DNA of 64,000 nucleotides from Neostapfia colusana (lineage: Eukaryota > Streptophyta > Magnoliopsida > Poales > Poaceae), in NCBI GenBank assembly GCA_030760725.1, contig JASWHV010000008.1:58813671-58877670 (forward strand), in the 5' to 3' direction. Positions 1 through 10,600 of the stretch are shown here, piece after piece. The notes beneath the pieces were generated by a model. It saw only the letters and a list, made by a program, of their open reading frames with translations, was not told the DNA's origin and did no database searches. The position numbers were made by a program, and so were the translations under genes. Every line of letters begins with the position of its first letter. The stretch's first letter is position 1.

Positions 1-2440
1 AGTATATGAAGCCTTATAATTCTTTTCTACCTAGCTTAATTGACAAGACAACGACGAGGTGACTTCGGCTCCTAAAACCACAGAAGGATCTCCAATGGTT
101 GAATCCTCAAATTTAGTCAAGCGAAAACAAGGGCAACGAGGTCCCAATAAGGGTCCATTGAACCGCATCATATACATAACAAGTTCGGTCCTGGTGGGCT
201 TCCCCAAGAACCACTGGATTCAGTTATAAAGTACCAAAATGCATGCGGCTGTCTTGTTAGTGAGCTCGTGCCGATCACAACCGAGAATTGGAGAAAATTC
301 TCTGAGGCAGAACTGAATGAGTTGTGGGAGAAGTTAAAGAAACAATTCAAGTGCCCAAAAGGCATGGAAGAAGCTGTAAAGAAAGCAGCATTGGTCTCTT
401 GTGGCAAGAAGTTTCTTGGTTGGAAGAGTGAAATGAATGCTTATGTTAAGAATAATAAGGTGCCTAGCCCGAAGAAGATGGGAAAAATCACACAAGCTTT
501 GTGGCAAGAATCTGTTCATCAAAAGACCACACCTAAGGCTAAAGCCCGAAGTGAATCTAGGTCAGAGCTTGCCAAAAGAACAAATATCATCATCGCTTGG
601 GGTCTGCCAGATATGCCCCCAAAGTTGAGAAATGGAATAGAATATCAGAGGAAACTGTTAGTAAGGGCAATCCTAACCCGCTACAAGGCTGCGATGAGAT
701 AACTAAGTGGTGGGTCTTAGCTCGGTCAGGTTTGACCAGCGAGGGTAAACTTGAAAAGCCCGACTCTGTGAACCAAGTAGAGCAAAAATGAAAGAAGTAA
801 TTGAAAAGCAACATAAGGGTCTCTTCAAACCGAAGAGGGAGAATGACCAACTTACCGCTATCTTAGACAACCCTGAACAAGGTGGACGAATTCGAGCAAT
901 CTCTTCTCAGATGTCCCGGAGAGATGGTTTCCCGCACGATAAAGAGTTATATAGAAGACGTAACAAGTTCAAGAATAAAATTGAAGATACTATTGATCAA
1001 AAGGTCAAGACATCTGTGAAAGAAAGAATAGATGAACTTATAAAATTGGGACAATTAACGCCACAGAATAGAGCGATGGTTCCCGTGGCAATGGAGCATT
1101 TGATATCTCCAACTTCCTAACCTAGTAGCGTAGGTTCTGTGCCAGACTCAAGGTCAACCCATAAGTTCCCTATCGATGATATTGTTAAGAACACATCTTG
1201 TCATCTTCTTGTCCCGATCGGCAGAGCAGAGAAAAAAACAAAACAGGTTGCCTCTCTATGGCAAAGCCGAACCTTGTCTTCAACGGCAATCCACTTCTGT
1301 TGTATTATGTCGTGGTGCAAGTTCTTCAGATCATTGATAATGATTATGAAGATTATGAAATAGACCACATCACATCTAAGAGGATCATGACTATAGGGTA
1401 GGCTGTCAACCAGTTAATCCTTTAGCACCAACGTGATATCGTGTTGTTGGACGATGAGCCGAGGTCTAGCCCTGTCACATCTCGAAAGACTGCAGCCCCG
1501 TCTTCTTCGCTGAAAGTCCGGAAGATCCACTCCAGCTATGTCCCAGCAATGATGATAGTAACCTTGCTAGTAAAGATAACCAAGAGGAACCAGTTGAACA
1601 ATAGTTTGAAGCTGTACAAGAGCAAGTTGCTGGTAGTAAAGAGCAATCAGTTGAACAACAGGCCAATGTTCAACTTCCAACGACTACTCCTCGGTCAGTG
1701 CCTATGAAAGTTAGCTCATACAAAAATAAGGAACCTTCTAAAGAAGTGTCAGACTATTTGGAAAAAAATAAAGAAAAATATTTCAAAATCTAATGCATCT
1801 CATGCTTCACATGAGCCAGCATTATAAAATATTGAGGAGTGTGAATAAGACGGTGTGAAATATACTCGAGGGATGCCTTTAGTTAAACCAGGAGTTTCGG
1901 TATACAAGATTCAGGATGTTCCTCCTGAATATGAGAATGGGAAGCTGTTCATGACATCGGCACAGCTTAACAAACAACATTTCCCGCTCAGAAGAATGCA
2001 CGAGTGGTACATCACTGCCAGCATAAAATATGACATTTGTTACGTCACATTTTGTGTGTCAAAAGAAGCATTCTGGAGCATTGGATAAGATAAACATGCC
2101 CTTCTCTTTGAAGATCCGTGGAGCCTTTTCTATCGAGGTATGCTCGAAATCAACCTGCTACTCATCTGGTGCTTGTAAGTGCCTCTAATATTTCGTATTT
2201 GCTTTTATTACTACACGCATACACATGTCATGTGATTATAACAATTCCGTACTTATTCAATAGGATGCAATACATGGATAACAAAAAGCCCTTGACCCTA
2301 CAGTGATTGCAAAGTCGAATTTCGACTTTCAGGTGCAACGGGACTCAGAACAGTACAAGCGGATGACAAAAAAACAATTTGAAAAATCAATCGCAAGCCA
2401 AAAGAGGGACAAAAAGACAAAGGTTGCATCCTACATAGGA
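1..2440 (+). pseudogene. Decayed CACTA ORF of the ULP1-protease type, amino-terminal part
   Basis: Two coding-like blocks remain. The first, 268-1120, reads as the plant Ptta/En/Spm (Transposase_24-like) module: a Trp/Phe-rich start (ENWRKFSEAELNELWEK), a basic middle, then RENDQLTAIL and GGRIRAISSQ. It is continuous only if a frameshift near 600 is allowed. The second, 1855-2200, contains the LRRMHEWYITASIK-like segment that precedes the ULP1 (peptidase C48) domain in large grass CACTA ORFs. Sequence like the next part (SKQYKKET-type) continues to about 2430, and the protease core is absent because the copy is cut near 2440. Stops interrupt it throughout. The left end lies outside the window. 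Family assignment rests on recalled motifs; the termini are not seen. Confidence 0.6.
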
Positions 2441-2703
2441 CATGCCTTCATACTCTTCCGTAGTTGTAGTAGCTAGACCAGCGGGGCCTTTGTGTACTAG
2501 AGGTGGAAGGTGAGTTTGTAGGGCCTTCTAGGGTTCGCCGCCTGACTTCAAGAGTCACCGGAGGTCGCATGCTCCCACGCCCTCGTGTACCGAGTTGCGC
2601 AAGGGGGTTGATGACCCAACTCTTTTGGGCTGGGTTGCCTAGCTTGGCGCGTGGGTTCTGGTGCGGTTTGTTTCCCACCTGTCGGGCCTTCGACTTTGAC
2701 TAG

Positions 2704-2995
2704 CACTATAGGAAAATCAACATTTTACGACGGCTGCATTTATTTACGTTGGTCAGCCATCATAAATTAACGTACTTACGACGGCCCGTGGTAGCCGTCG
2801 TAAGTTAGCAAAAACTTACGACGGTCGTTGGCTCTCAGCCGTCGTAAATAATAAGACCGACAAAATTTAATGTATAACTTACGACGGTCGGAACCTTGGC
2901 CATCGTAAGTAAGTAAACCGTCGAAATTGAATCACTATTTACAACAGCTAAAACCTAAACTGTCGTAAGTTAAGAAGCCGTCGTAAATAAAGAAC
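2704..2995 (+). repeat. Left terminal and subterminal repeats of CACTA copy A
   Basis: After the terminal CACTA there are about six TTACGACGG units in both orientations. Adjacent units often form short inverted pairs, for example CTTACGACGG at about 2775 opposite CCGTCGTAAG at about 2798. In the En/Spm family such arrays bind the TNPA-type protein; the binding factor here is not known. Confidence 0.88.
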
Positions 2996-3000
2996 ATAAC

Positions 3001-3412
3001 CCTACATCTCGCCGACCGCGCGCGTGGCCCACTCACGCTCGCGACCCGCCGACTGCTGCCGCCACCACTCCACCTTGCCCTCACCGAGCCGCTCCGCCTC
3101 CGCCGCCACGCCCCGCCCTGCCGCCGCGCCGCCGCCCCGCCGCGCATTGCCGTCCCGCGCCCCGCCCCGCCGCAGCCGCCGCAGCGCAGCCCCACGAACT
3201 GCCGCAGCGCCGCCCCTGCTGCAGCGCCGCCCCGCGCCCCATCCCGCAGCGCCACCCCACGCGCTGCCTAGCCCCACCGCACTCCCACGTTGCTGCACCG
3301 CCCGGCCCTGCCGCCTGTCACGCTGTGCGCCACCGCGCCGTGCCGGTCCGCCTCCACGTTGTGCGCCGCCCGCCTCGCCATGTGCCGCTCGCCACGCCGC
3401 CTCCACCGTGAG
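3001..3412 (+). other. GC-rich leader exon of CACTA copy A
   Basis: A block of about 80 percent GC (CCGCC-rich) follows the subterminal repeats and ends at GAG|GTAAG (GTAAG at 3413). AT-rich, TTTAGATTA-rich intron-like sequence follows to about 3830. Copy C has the same arrangement (59126-59414, GTAAGT at 59415), and the minus-strand copy D has GAG|GTAATC just left of the hAT. Open frames here are proline/arginine low-complexity in every frame, so I read it as a non-coding promoter/leader exon and not a gene. Confidence 0.55.
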
Positions 3413-4180
3413 GTAAGCCGCTTGCCTCCCTCCCCCCCTCGGCTGGCGACCCCCATGGCCGGCCGCCGGCGCCCCCCACGCGAGCCTCCATTACCTGCCA
3501 TGGAGGCAATCGAGGAAGTTCGGTTTTTTAATTACCAATTGTTTAGTGGCTAATTGTTTAGATTATGCTTATTTGGGTTTGATTGTTTAGTGGCTAATTG
3601 TTTAGATTTAGATGAATCGATATGCTTATGTTTAATTATTGCATAGGTTTATTAGAATTGCTAGCTAGGTGTAATTTTTTTAACTGCTTCGAATTGATAA
3701 GCTTGTTAACTATGGTAATTATGCTTGTTTAGATTAATTGTTAATTGCTTAGATGATTAATGCAAATGAGTTAATAGTTTAATTGATTATTGTTTAATAA
3801 TTATTTTTATTGTTTGATGTTTAAGTACTATATGTACATAAATGGGCTTTGGACCGGTTTGGCCCGACACAGCCCATTTAGGGTCCGACACAACCCATTT
3901 AGTCGTAACGCATGCGTCTACACAAGCACGGGGTGAAAAACTTAGTCCGCCTCGCCCTGCCGCCGCGCCGCCACGCCCCGCCCTGCCGCCGCGCCGCCAC
4001 CTCCGCCCTGCCGCGCCGCCTCTTGGGGCATAACTTAGGACGGCTGACCCACTTCTCTGTCTCTCTCTCTCATTCTTTCCTTCTCTATCTCGTTCTTTCC
4101 TTCTCTGTCTCTTTATTTCCTCTCTCTCTCTCTCTCTCTCTTTTAAATGACTCAAAAATGAAAGATTGACGTAAACCTAT

Positions 4181-4990
4181 GAATATCAAAACGGGAAAGC
4201 TGACAAGGTTGAAGAGTCATGATTATCACATAATTATGGAAAGACTTCTACCTGTTATGTTTTGGGGCTATTTTGATGATGCGGTGTGGAAGGTGCTAGC
4301 CGAGCTTAGTCACTTGTATAGACAGCTCTGTGTAAAAGAAATCACTATAGAGATGATGCGTAAATTGGAGAAAAAGATACCAGTACTATTATGTAAGATG
4401 GAAATTTTTTTCCTCTAGGATTCTTCAATCCAATGCAACATCTCCTCATCCATCTTCCATTTGAAGCTACAGTTGGAGGCCCCGTGCAGTATAGGTGGAT
4501 GTATCATATTGAAAGAGCACTAAGATATCTGAAACCAATGATCCGTAATAGGGCAAAGGTAGAAGGATGCATCGCCGAAGCATTTACTCTTAAAGAAGTA
4601 GGATATTTTTCAAGTGTTACTTTGCAGAGAAAAACAATGTCAACACTTCGACAATGCGGTACAATGTGGATGAGCAACCTACTTGTAGCGAACTCTCTAT
4701 TTTCACAACAAGAGCCACTACTGTGGTTAGTTCCACTTCCTACAACTCTACCGCAGAAGAAAGAGTGTCGCTTTCCTCCACATGTACGTGAATATAGATT
4801 AGATGGACAAATATTTCGAGTAAGTGTCTGTATTACATTTATGCTAATCGGCGTATTTTGTAACACATCTATTCTAAAAAGTTTTCTTTTCGTACAGTGA
4901 GTTCCACAAGCAAAATTGGACACATAGGTATCAACCTACAAGCAAACAAGTAGAAGTGATGCGACGGGAAGGAATAAACGGAGGAGCTAA
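4181..4990 (+). pseudogene. TNP2-like transposase fragment (DUF4218 region), CACTA copy A
   Basis: Codes for pieces matching the carboxy-terminal DUF4218 domain of plant TNP2 transposases: RLKSHDYHIIMERLLPVMF near 4200, an LIHLPFEA block at about 4445, RWMYHIERALRYLKP near 4495 and EAFTLKE near 4580. A stop at about 4416 and later frame changes interrupt it. The homologous part of copy C lies at about 62550-63276. All upstream domains, from the transposase-associated domain to the catalytic core, are deleted. The apparent ATG at 4179 is created by the deletion junction and is not a real start. Confidence 0.85.
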
Positions 4991-5078
4991 TTCCTATCCT
5001 GGTTTTGAGATCATGTAACATTTTTGTTAACTTAGCAATATTTACATAGTATTCTTGTAACTTACGAGTATTTACAGA

Positions 5079-5290
5079 AGGGAGAGAGAGGGAGTGCGAG
5101 AGAGGGTGAGAGTGAGATGGAGAGATGGAGTTTTACAATAGAGGGAGAGAGAGTGCGAGAGAGAGGGTGAGAGTGAGAGTGACAGAAAAAAAGGATGGAT
5201 GGTACAGAGATAGAGGAACAGAGTGAGAGAGAGGATGAAAAGTAGAGAGAGACGAAGAGAGTGAGAAAAAAGAGAAAGACATGAATATCT
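5079..5290 (+). repeat. Imperfect GA-rich simple repeat
   Basis: GAGAGAGAGGGAGTG-type units occur twice over (about 5083 and 5142), so part of the tract is a local duplication. It lies in an intron-like position between the transposase remnant and the second ORF remnant. Confidence 0.8.
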
Positions 5291-5329
5291 GAATCCAAAA
5301 TATGTCTAACTACTCATATGCTTTGCAGG

Positions 5330-5400
5330 GTTCGGCGACGGTTCCAGGAGGGACGCGCGGAGACGGTTTCTTTGGCTCCGGAGGTAGTCGAGGGGATAGT
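5330..5400 (+). pseudogene. Remnant of last exon of the second CACTA ORF, copy A
   Basis: After a TTTGCAG acceptor at about 5329 comes a short Gly/Arg-rich block (GTAGTCGAGGGGATAGTGTG). It matches the layout of copy B at about 57290-57370 (GGTAGCGGGCGGGGGAGTG). Both are followed within about 120-200 bases by the shared 3' sequence GAGCTGGCCATC, then the terminal repeats. Only the tail of the gene remains. Confidence 0.5.
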
Positions 5401-5564
5401 GTGTGGCCCTTTGTGTTTTGTGTTTTGTTTGATGCGTATACCTCTGTTTAAGACTGTTTACTGCTGCTATGAGTATATATTGTCTCTATTGTCTATTCTG
5501 TGAGCTGGCCATCGAGCCAGGTTAGTCAGCTTTTGTTTTTTTTAAAAAAAAAATTACAAACATA

Positions 5565-5926
5565 ATTTACGACGGTCATTGCCAAGAAGCCATCGTAAGT
5601 TAGCCTCTGCTACTTATGAAGGTCACCAGAACCGTCGTAGGTTAGCCTCAGTTACTTACGACGACACTGAGCAAGCCGTCGTAAGTAAAGTGGCTTGGGC
5701 CACCACGTGGCCTGGGCCTTTACATATGACGGATGCGCGACGTTGATGTAAGTTACTTAACTTGCGACAGTAGCTGTCGTAAGTTAGCTTATTTACGACA
5801 AAATAATTACCTCGGCTCGTCACCGTCGTAAGTAACGAAATACCGTCTTAAGTTAGGTACATACGACAGTTTATGACTTAATTATGACGGCTCCGGCCGT
5901 CATAAGTCAGTCATATCCCTGTAGTG
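5565..5926 (+). repeat. Right subterminal and terminal repeats of CACTA copy A
   Basis: TTACGACGG-like units alternate in direction and diverge from one another (ACTTACGACGACACTGAG, CTGTCGTAAG, CCGTCGTAAG). The block ends at CCCTGTAGTG. Confidence 0.88.
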
Positions 5927-6007
5927 TAGGGGCTGACGAACCCTAGGCTCGGTCGAGGGAACTTTCAGCCTGCTGGACGGCACCTCAAGCCAAGAGTGTC
6001 TGAAGGT

Positions 6008-6394
6008 CTAGGTAGGACCTTCGAGCTTTGGGGTCAACAGGCTCCGGCATGCCTCGCAGTATAGCGGTAGCGACCGCCACGTTTTGGCTAACCCTTTGGG
6101 AGTGCGGGGCCTGACAGTCGTTGATGATGTTGGCCTGGACCTGTCGTATGCGCAGGCTTGCCGCGTTTGAGCCTGAGCAGGGGTAAGACGGCGCCCGATG
6201 GGCCCTTGAGGCAGCGCGGCGCGCCGTGATCTTGTTGGTCGGCTCGCGGTGTCGTGACTCCGATGGCTTGGGGCCGCCTCGTGGACTCGCGCTAGTCGGT
6301 GTAGCCAGCTGGGAGGCATTTGTCGTTTTGGCGACGTGGTAATCGCGAGAGGGGTGCTCGCTACCTTCGATGTCATCTTTGGAGCTAGGGTCAT
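6008..6394 (-). pseudogene. Gag-leader remnant of the Tat-type gypsy element
   Basis: One minus-strand frame reads INDCQAP, then VAVATAILRGMPEPVDP and a following DLQTLL. I recall this pattern from the region just upstream of, or at, the amino end of gag in RIRE2/Cinful-like grass elements. It is truncated at 6394 by the solo LTR and continues in decayed form at 9485-9800. An apparently open frame on the same strand is Ser/Arg/Pro-rich and looks like a shadow. Confidence 0.4.
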
Positions 6395-6549
6395 TGTAAC
6401 ACCCTCATTTTTTGTTTTTGCATAGATTCATGTTTCATGAAGAGAGAACATTTTAAAATAAATAGGAATAGAGAAAATTATCAAAAAGATAGCCAATAAG
6501 AGCCGAATCCAGTTCACCGAGAGCGCCGAAGACAACTTGCCGCGGCCCG

Positions 6550-7145
6550 CTGGCTACGTGGCGTGTTCGGAGCTCATCCCTGCGAAGTGGGAGAGGTACG
6601 CCGCTAAAATGGCTATGTGGCAGGCTCGGAGCTCATCTCCGCAAAAGGGGAGAGGTCCGACCCTGTGGGACACGTGTTGCCCGGAGCTAGCCTCTGCTGA
6701 AGAAGCAAAGGTATTTTCCACAGGACACATGTCACCTTCGGAGCTAGTCACCATGGAAATCAGAGGACCAGTCACGCGGGATACGTGTGGATCTCGGAGC
6801 TCACCGCCGAGAGGTCCGGTTCTATCGGACACGTGTCGCCACCAGAGATTATCTCCGAGAGGTCCATCACTGTTGGACACGTGTCTACCTCGGAGCTCGT
6901 CTCTGAGGAAAGAAGAGAGGAAAGGTCCGGCACTGACACGTGGCATGTGCGGAGCCACCTCCGAATAAGAGAGGAGGTCCCGACCGCCAGGATACGTGGC
7001 GCACGCGGAGCTCACCTCCAAAGAAGAAGGGAGGTCTCACCCGCTTGACACACGGCACCACCGGAGCTCGTCTCTGCGGAAAAGGAGAGACCAGGCCCCG
7101 ATGGACATGTGGAGCTTCCGGAGCTCATCACCACAGAGGTAACGA
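6550..7145 (+). repeat. U3 tandem array of G-box units
   Basis: About eleven degenerate units of 48-60 bp. Each opens with GACACGTGTC or a variant (GATACGTGTG, GACACGTGGC, GACACATGTC) and carries a CGGAGCT..CTCCG inverted repeat and usually GAGAGGTCCG. ACGTG cores are bZIP/bHLH binding sites in plants. The array ends about 180 bp upstream of the TATA box, so it is in the right place for an enhancer. Confidence 0.85.
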
Positions 7146-7323
7146 GTTCTGGAGCGGTTTTGGATTCTGTACGCATAGAGATACCGGTACGGAGAAGAAA
7201 CCAACCTGAATTCCACAATGTTACTGCACCAAATCAACTCGAGATAAGTTGTTAGGATTCAATGACGATCTGAATAGGACTCTTATTCGGATCTAATCAT
7301 ATTAGGACTCTTCGCTTCCCGAT

Positions 7324-7509
7324 TATAAATGGAACCCAGAACCTTCGGCCGAAACCACGAACTTCTTTTCCAACTCCTAAGCCGACGACTTAGAGCCCTA
7401 GCCTCAACTCGCCGAGAAAATCATCGCCGGAGTGCAGCAAGGAAGATCGCCGGAAGAAAGCCCAACGATCTGAGGAGGACCTCGAGACCGAGAAGAACGT
7501 AAGGTAGGT
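7324..7509 (+). promoter_or_regulatory. LTR core promoter, leader exon and donor site
   Basis: TATAAAT at 7324 lies just after the G-box array. About 180 bp later comes AACGTAAG|GTAGGT with the candidate donor at 7504. The stretch between has no ATG. The same elements at the same spacing occur at 47943-48129 and 55111-55297. Confidence 0.6.
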
Positions 7510-9095
7510 CTCCAATACCACCTTACGACATCGTTGTATTTTCTTTGCATCTGTTCTTTGATTCCTTTCGAACAGAAGCTTCATTGTGGACAGATCACTT
7601 GATGATCAGGTTGATCTAAAGACAAGATCATCGCCACGTCCACCTTTGATCCGAACACCTCTGTCCATGCAAGCCATGCAAGAACACGTACAAACCAATC
7701 TAATAAATCTAATCATAGGATAGCATGCATATGCATCATCGCATCTTGTTTAAAGTTTGTGCATGGTATTGATTGTTATGAATCTTGTATGTGCGTGATC
7801 CTGTATAGAAGGACAAGCTCAGGGAGCTGTCTACAACGAGCTGCAACAACAAGGTTTCGAGATCCAAGAGTCACCAGAACCGCAGAAACAAGGCAAGTGC
7901 TCCTTGACCATAATGATCCTATGTTTTGTGTGAAAATGTTTTGTTTTGCGAAAAGGTGTGTGTGCTGAGTCAAACATGATGAGAAACCCTTTTTATAGGA
8001 GTTTACTAATTTTGGTTAAACCACCCTTGTCACCAGGGAAGTTTATGAGTCAGATATGGTTTTTACTTTTATGCTTCGCTGAGTCCATGGGATTTGGAAG
8101 CGAGATAGATGTGTCTAGCTAACTGCACTCGTAAGTATAATGAGAAACTGATGATGTTAATGAACATGGATCGGAGGGAGATCTAGGCAAGCCTGGGTTT
8201 GTGAATGAGGTAGCATGAGATGGTGGTTTACTTGCCGAAGATCTAAGGACCGGTTCATGCATGCACATGTCAGGATAACAGTGCCACCACAAGGCCAAGT
8301 ATGGGTGCGGCTTAGCTGAGTAATTAGGTAAGTTGCTAGAATGTTATGGACTGTGGAAGGCGCGGGGAATGGGAGTCGAGTGAGGACTGCCCTGGGAACT
8401 GCATGGCACAAGAGGGGGCCCGTGGGTGGGAGAATCGGAGATTCTAGCCTGCTAACCTTAGTGAGTCCATACATCTAGTAACCCCTTTGTAAAGGCTATT
8501 TTGTGATCTCTTGACCATACACCGACGGTTGTGTACTGGTATAATGGAGGTTCTGCAGTCGCCGACGGGTGACGAAATCACAAACTTGTGGGTAAAGAGG
8601 TGCAAACTCTGCAGGGTTCTTAAAACTATCATGATAGCCGAGCTTACGGTCACGAGCGCCTGGCCAACTGCCATGATTAGTTGTTATGGTTATTAGGATG
8701 GTTCTTGGTTATGGTTATTGATAATGGTTATGGTTTGGTTTTGGGACTGTTGAGTCTGGGTGACAAGATGGTTGCATGACTGTTGAGTCATGGCAACGAG
8801 ATTGGTCTCGGTGTGAGACGAAGTTGTTTATGAGATAAGATGGTAGCGAATACGAGAAGATATTCGTGAGATGGTAGCGAATACGAGGAGGTATTCGTGA
8901 GCAAGAATGAAGTTGGTTAATGTTCGGGTGGAACATGGAAAGTGATGGAGGTATGTTGGTAACTTAATACCTGCTGGGATTACATTCATCTAAAGTTAAG
9001 TTGCTGTTTTATCATTGTTTTATAAATCTGCTTTTCTGCAAATGAGCCTTTTTATACCTACCTTGTTATGAGCTACATATCATGTTTTTTCCCGC

Positions 9096-9188
9096 ACTTG
9101 CTGAGTACATCATTGTACTCAAACTTGCATTATTATTTCATCAGCAGCAGCAGAAGGAGATTTCTATGGAGACCAAGTGGAGCATTAG
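9096..9188 (+). promoter_or_regulatory. LTR 3' splice-site-like module with hairpin
   Basis: CACTTGCTGAG is followed by a perfect hairpin (9103-9120, six-base stem GAGTAC/GTACTC), a T-rich tract and CAGCAGCAG. A short frame then encodes GDFYGDQVEH and stops with TAG at 9186-9188. Confidence 0.5.
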
Positions 9189-9659
9189 GCGCGTAATCTG
9201 TTCTCAACCTTGCCTGTGGGAATGGAATAGAGATAGAGTCATCGCTGCTTAGATTTGCTTCCGCATTAGAATAAAGACTTCCGCTGCATAGAAATAAAGA
9301 CTTCCGCTGTGAGCATGAGTCCAAGACTCATGAGATATTGTAATAAACTCTGTTATTCGTGGTAATATATAATCTGAATTCAGTTTGTGGAACGTATGTG
9401 TATGTGTGATGAACATCCTGGGCACACAGATGCATTAGTTCTCGGTTCCATGGTTTTCCACAGAATTGAGGGCGTCACAGTCATACTCCAGGATGTGGTG
9501 AAGGGATATCGGGGCGTGATCAATAACCCCCGCAAAGACTGATGCCAGGGCGTCCTACGCGGCACCTAAGTCGGTGGAGATCTTGAGGGTGCCGAAGCTG
9601 CTGGTAAAGATGTCCAGGCTTCCAAAGTGGAGGGTCTAGTGCGTGAGGGCGAAGCAAGA

Positions 9660-9672
9660 CCCCCCCCCCCCC
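9660..9672. repeat. C13 homopolymer
   Basis: Thirteen consecutive C in the gypsy remnant between the solo LTR and the Tat LTR. Confidence 0.95.
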
Positions 9673-9808
9673 TCATCACCTATGGTGGCGGTGAACTCGA
9701 AGTCGCCAAAGGACATTGTCGCACCGAGTGCGAGTGTCGATCGCGGAGAAGCCATCGAGGTGGTGAAGAAACGGAATGTGCGGTAGTCCCCCTACCTGGT
9801 GTGCCAAC

Positions 9809-10562
9809 TGTTGGCATTCGGATTCCTGACTAGTAGTTGAATGTGTCGTGCGTTCTATCTCAAGGTGGCCTAGCTAAGAACACAAAGGAATTATCCTGGT
9901 TTGGGCAAGATGCCCTACGTCCAGCCTGGACTGTCTCGCTGTTCTTTCTCAAGAATAGGAGTGGTTCTTACAAGTGCGAGAACCTGCCCTCTTGGTGTCG
10001 ACAGACCCCTCTATTTATACTCCCCCACCCCCGCCTCTCTCTCTCTCGTCTCCCTCCGTGTAATGGAGGGGAAGTAAATCGTGGGAACAAGGATAGCTTG
10101 TCTGTCGTACGCTTGACAGGGCACTCGATGGAGCCACTATATTCTGCCGCTACGCCTGCTCCTGTCTCATTGTTGGGGTAGATCATACCGAGGCGCACGC
10201 GCGCCACGCGTTCCACTCCTCTTTGGTTCCGTCGGAGGTGACGGGTATTCAATGTCGAGGCCAGGGAAAGCACTCGAGTGCCCTCCCACTTGGTCGGGGC
10301 TGCGCCTGCTCTGCATTGAAGGCCACCTGCTTCTCTCCTACCCGAGGTCAGGCTCGGGCCTTCCCTTCGAGGTCTTCCCTTTGTATGCACCCTAAGGGCA
10401 AGTCTCGCGACTCGCCCAAGGGTCGGTCTCGGGCTTCTTGTCCTTTTTCCTTCCGCCTTCTCCCAAGCTCGGGCTCGGGTGTACTCCTTCGTCGTCCTAC
10501 GTATAATATCTTCCCGCTTCCTCCCAGGCAGTCGGAGTCAAGAGCCCCGTCAAATACCATCA
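9809..10562 (-). repeat. LTR of the Tat-type gypsy remnant
   Basis: Read on the minus strand it starts TGATGGTATTTGACGGGG and ends GAATGCCAACA. The internal side begins GTTGGCACACCAGGTAGG (plus-strand 9791-9808), resembling the primer-binding region of Cinful/RIRE2-type elements. Length is about 754 bp. The outer end (10562) is chosen from the TG dinucleotide and is less certain than the inner end. Confidence 0.6.
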
Positions 10563-10600
10563 TAAAAAAGCTTATTTACGATGTTTTCCTATGTTCCGAT

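Larger units (their letters stand above)
2704..5926 (+). mobile_element. Complete but internally deleted CACTA (En/Spm) element, copy A
   Basis: It begins CACTATAGGAAAA and ends CCCTGTAGTG (inverted CACTACAGGG), flanked by the 3-bp target duplication TAG at 2701-2703 and 5927-5929. Subterminal TTACGACGGC-type repeats fill both ends. Inside are a GC-rich leader exon (3001-3412), an AT-rich intron, the carboxy-terminal third of a TNP2-like transposase, a GA-rich tract, and a short remnant of the second ORF. At 3.2 kb, against more than 5 kb of sequence for copy C, it is a deletion derivative that cannot supply transposase. It sits inside the Tat gypsy remnant, so it is younger than that element. 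Confidence 0.92.
6395..9479 (+). mobile_element. Solo LTR, Tekay/Del-type chromovirus (3.1 kb)
   Basis: Starts TGTAACACCCTC and ends GGGCGTCACA, with a perfect 5-bp target duplication GTCAT (6390-6394 and 9480-9484). It is closely similar throughout to the LTRs of the full-length element at 47019-57284. Ordered parts: G-box tandem array (about 6550-7145), TATAAAT (7324-7330), ATG-free leader, AG|GTAGGT donor-like site (7504-7509), then the branch/hairpin/acceptor module at 9096-9188. Solo LTRs are left by recombination between the two LTRs of one element. Confidence 0.95.
2441..10562 (-). mobile_element. Tat-lineage (RIRE2/Cinful-like) gypsy remnant, interrupted by two insertions
   Basis: The minus strand carries an LTR (9809-10562), a primer-binding-like site directly inside it, and a leader/gag remnant reading away from the LTR. 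The remnant continues across the solo LTR at 6395-9479 and the CACTA at 2704-5926; removing these two insertions rejoins 9480-9808, 5930-6394 and about 2441-2703. The far part of the element, including pol and the second LTR, is missing. The left boundary near 2441 is uncertain and was placed where the CACTA-type ORF sequence stops. No TSD can be checked because only one end remains. Confidence 0.55.

Noticed and set aside
3024..3416. Long open frames on both strands in GC-rich sequence
   Set aside because: Products are Pro/Arg/Ala or Gly/Arg low-complexity in all frames, a result of about 80 percent GC. The block fits a CACTA leader exon. The same applies to 18137-18755 and 59058-59441.
4504..4923. 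139-codon open frame antisense to the TNP2 remnant
   Set aside because: It is a shadow of the DUF4218 coding sequence on the other strand and has no recognisable similarity.
6537..7237. Several overlapping open frames on both strands, recurring in other LTRs (46074-46742, 47052-47979, 54220-55147)
   Set aside because: They follow the 48-60 bp G-box repeat units, change frame between copies and show no domain, so they are by-products of the tandem array.
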